From: Profundicola sp964553105
Lineage (GTDB): Bacteria; Bacteroidota; Bacteroidia; Flavobacteriales; Weeksellaceae
Reading direction: 5' to 3'
DNA length: 34,400 nucleotides
Assembly (NCBI GenBank): GCA_964553105.1
Contig: CAZKJO010000027.1
Location: forward strand, 1-34,400
The notes under the pieces are model-generated. The model had not been told where the DNA came from. It worked only from the letters and a program-made list of their open reading frames with translations, and did not search any database. Shown here one piece after another: positions 33,401 through 34,400 of this stretch. Every line of letters begins with the position of its first letter. The stretch's first letter is position 1. Made by a program: the position numbers and the translations under genes.

Positions 33401-34400
33401 GCAACAGGAAGTATTTCTGTTAGTATAGATTGCGCTGAGGTGCCAGAGTGTACTTCACCAGAATTAACCCTTGAAGCACAGGATGCTGCTGGCGAATCTA
33501 TTGAATGCCTTGATGCAGGAAGCGAATTCTATGTATTGGCAACCTTATCCGGCGGAGATGGAAACAATTCCTACAATGTTTCTGCTAATGGCGGAGATGC
33601 CACGGTAGTAGATGCCGGAGGCTCAGTTGTTTTTGGTCCATTTGCAGTGGGTACTGATGTTACTGTTACAGCTGTTGGTGCTGAGGATGGAGATTGTAGT
33701 GTTTCAACTTCCGTTGATTCACCAGCTCTTTGCCCACCTTCAAATGATGATTGTTCTGGAGCTATCGCTCTTACATGTGGTGAAACAATCACTGGAAGCA
33801 CAGTAAATGCAACATCTTCTGGATTATCAGCAACTTGTGATGGATTTACATCTTCAAGTGCATTGGATGTATTCTACACCTTTGAAGCAGATGGAACAAG
33901 TGATTATACAGTCTCTCTTACTGCGGCTGCAGGTAACACTTTTGATGGTATTCTATTTGTATATTCAGGTGCTTGCGGAGATTTAACAAGTATAGAATGT
34001 TCAGATTCTGGAAATCCAGAAGAAATAGAAATGTCAGCTCCAAGTGCAGGAACTTATTATGTAAGAGTATTTAGATATTCAGGATCAGGTAATTTCACAC
34101 TTGCATTAGAATGTAATGTGGTTGAACCAGAATTCGACTGTCCAGAACTTGGATTGAATATCGGTGATGCTTGTAATGACGGTGATGACTCGACAGAAAA
34201 TGACGTTGTAACTGAAGACTGTGAGTGTGCTGGTACGCCAATCATTGTTGAACCTGAATTCGACTGTCCTAGCTTACAAGCTAACATTGGTGACAGTTGT
34301 GATGATGGTGATGACACAACAGAAAACGATGTTGTTACGGAAGATTGTGAATGTGTTGGTACGCCAATCATTGTTGAACCTGAATTCGACTGTCCTAACT
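30440..34400 (+). CDS. Giant secreted mosaic surface protein, 3' end beyond the window
   Basis: The frame stays open from ATG 30440 to the window end, at least 1320 residues. A signal peptide covers about 1-20. Approximate domains are: GEVED 71-213 (PGYEDFTDQTITV, TVFIDWNQNGELDDAGE, GQVEDYTI), a cysteine-rich DCPEL motif 218-255, a PPC-like domain 261-395, fibronectin III 401-490, a choice-of-anchor jelly-roll 492-658, fibronectin III 658-752, PPC-like domains 755-872 and 878-998, an Ig-like region 1003-1101, a PPC-like domain 1102-1225, then 42-residue repeats from 1228. Many paired cysteines suggest disulfides outside the cytoplasm. Such proteins usually use type IX secretion with a C-terminal sorting domain, which would lie outside the window. 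Adhesin, matrix or enzyme roles cannot be separated. Confidence 0.92.
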   Translation, partial: MKNIYFWMLTLFCSTLMFSGTNNFTFETQTKGWSMFQTRAFGPDTAFKYDGNFNHVFYGNTMSALAINDYCTSSGSTVEAITLVSFDDFSHASPAEGAPGYEDFTDQTITVAPGSTYPVSFEGNTAGNFTTYFTVFIDWNQNGELDDAGEIFEIGSITDSDGTDGISADGQITVPGFAQGITRMRVVKNYGSSRTSPCGNFSFGQVEDYTINVVGDPIWDCPELEASFGETCDDGNPDTLNDAVNENCECEGIIPPDGIVCEAPIEITSLPYTTTDNTENYGDDYESSNIPPLAEGAVGNPSSYYLTGDDVVYAYTPSQNQIIDITVTDHGSWAGVFVFTGCSPFTSTVGGHTSSSGTTALEVNGLVVEAGETYYIVISTYAAPQSTPYTLTVTDVTPSCFIPTDLAIDNITQTSAELSWTTSASQSDIYLVLAGEPAPDENSTPTHSDLTSPYTLNNLTNSTNYDVYLRSDCGINDGVSDWVGPLTFATSCGIATVPYVMDFETATVPNLPACTSRENNGIGNDWKTSTSASGFTGKVLNYSWHSTSGTANSWFFTQGIQLYANTTYDLSFLVGNNSTFYTESMKVSYGTSPTESAMVNEITDLPSIQTSSSAPMERLHSINPPSDGVYYFGFNVYSIDDQNQLYLDDISIVEAPECPNPSNLSVSNIGETSADLDWDHPGANYYNIIVREADGEEYTPTQGDITDLEIEGQPYTKTGLSPNTTYEFYVIADCDMYWSGFVGPFTFTTLAVAPDNDDACGATTLACGDSIEQSLAGATESLEDSCFGSGTSDVWFTFTSDGSQTMTVAETSNFDAIVQLFVGDDCGNLVEAGACSDYTENYTVTEAGTYYFRVRPYSSSNNAGTIVVGLTCTTPPVNDNCDGAIALECGDDPITISSIGSTATAPEGCSIGDNGLWFSFEGTGADVTITSTASFDHKIYMQTGSCDNLTYIACQDGTVNEEIYTIDSTVAGEMYYVYIAHYSSYTNATGSISVSIDCAEVPECTSPELTLEAQDAAGESIECLDAGSEFYVLATLSGGDGNNSYNVSANGGDATVVDAGGSVVFGPFAVGTDVTVTAVGAEDGDCSVSTSVDSPALCPPSNDDCSGAIALTCGETITGSTVNATSSGLSATCDGFTSSSALDVFYTFEADGTSDYTVSLTAAAGNTFDGILFVYSGACGDLTSIECSDSGNPEEIEMSAPSAGTYYVRVFRYSGSGNFTLALECNVVEPEFDCPELGLNIGDACNDGDDSTENDVVTEDCECAGTPIIVEPEFDCPSLQANIGDSCDDGDDTTENDVVTEDCECVGTPIIVEPEFDCPN
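34121..34400 (+). repeat. 126-bp tandem repeat array (42 residues), running off the window
   Basis: Units start at 34121, 34247 and 34373 (third incomplete), a constant 126-base period. Each unit encodes VEPEFDCPxL, then NIGDxCxDGDDxTENDVV and TEDCECxGTPII. The two complete units match at 35 of 42 residues. The Asp-rich and Cys-containing pattern resembles the putative metal-binding repeats seen in Bacteroidota surface proteins. A diverged single copy occurs earlier in the same protein at about 31091-31205. Confidence 0.93.

Noticed and set aside
34057..34371. Minus-strand repeat-containing frame
   Set aside because: Its repetition is the mirror of the 126-bp repeats in the large plus-strand gene.
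1..34400. CRISPR arrays, insertion sequences, tRNA or rRNA genes
   Set aside because: None was recognised on reading either strand; the only regular repeat array is the coding 126-bp one.

Overview
The window looks like a chromosomal segment of a Flavobacteriales (Bacteroidota) bacterium. The DNA is AT-rich. The block acpP-fabF-rnc-(IPExxxVDY family gene)-pyk is a typical flavobacterial arrangement. Several genes are preceded by the Bacteroidota sigma-factor signature TAnnTTTG, sometimes with an upstream TTG, rather than by E. coli-type promoters, and strong Shine-Dalgarno sites are largely absent. Most of the content is core metabolism and housekeeping. I see no phage, insertion sequence, CRISPR array, tRNA or rRNA.

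Layout. Positions 1-1033 hold no convincing gene, but contain REP-like fragments, a very good rho-independent terminator and a cluster of ATGCGCAT-like repeats. pckA (minus) follows, with its own terminator. Positions 2920-7063 are one tightly packed plus-strand operon: acyl carrier protein, KAS II, RNase III, the IPExxxVDY protein and pyruvate kinase. A TonB-dependent receptor, a dCMP-type deaminase, an S41 C-terminal protease, XerD and a Bcr/CflA-type MFS exporter continue on the plus strand to 13724. gmk and yicC are coupled on the minus strand. They are followed by a plus-strand secreted protein of unknown function (15403-16629) and a shared terminator.

The minus strand from 23624 down to 16711 reads cca, pRiA4b ORF-3-like, ribE, an NtrY-like histidine kinase, a hotdog thioesterase, thiL, a small membrane protein and a RimK-like ligase. 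Most spacings are overlapping or nearly so, which suggests one or two transcripts. sua5/ywlC and a GT4 glycosyltransferase diverge from a 31-bp gap. A minus-strand run of dapD, a GT9-GT2 fusion, a TOD1/MUCI70-like glycosyltransferase and a third glycosyltransferase-like gene probably builds surface polysaccharide or LPS core.

The right end (30440 to beyond 34400) is one very large open frame without a stop in the window. It encodes a secreted, cysteine-rich mosaic protein (GEVED, PPC-like, fibronectin III and choice-of-anchor domains) and enters a 126-bp tandem repeat array as the window ends.

The points most worth following are: three genes whose -7 box lies exactly 4 nt before the start codon, implying leaderless mRNAs; the compact divergent promoter between sua5 and the glycosyltransferase; the GT9-GT2 fusion; the truncated giant surface protein with its repeat array; and a long imperfect foldback element between sua5 and cca. 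I do not see clear evidence of a wholly new multi-gene system.
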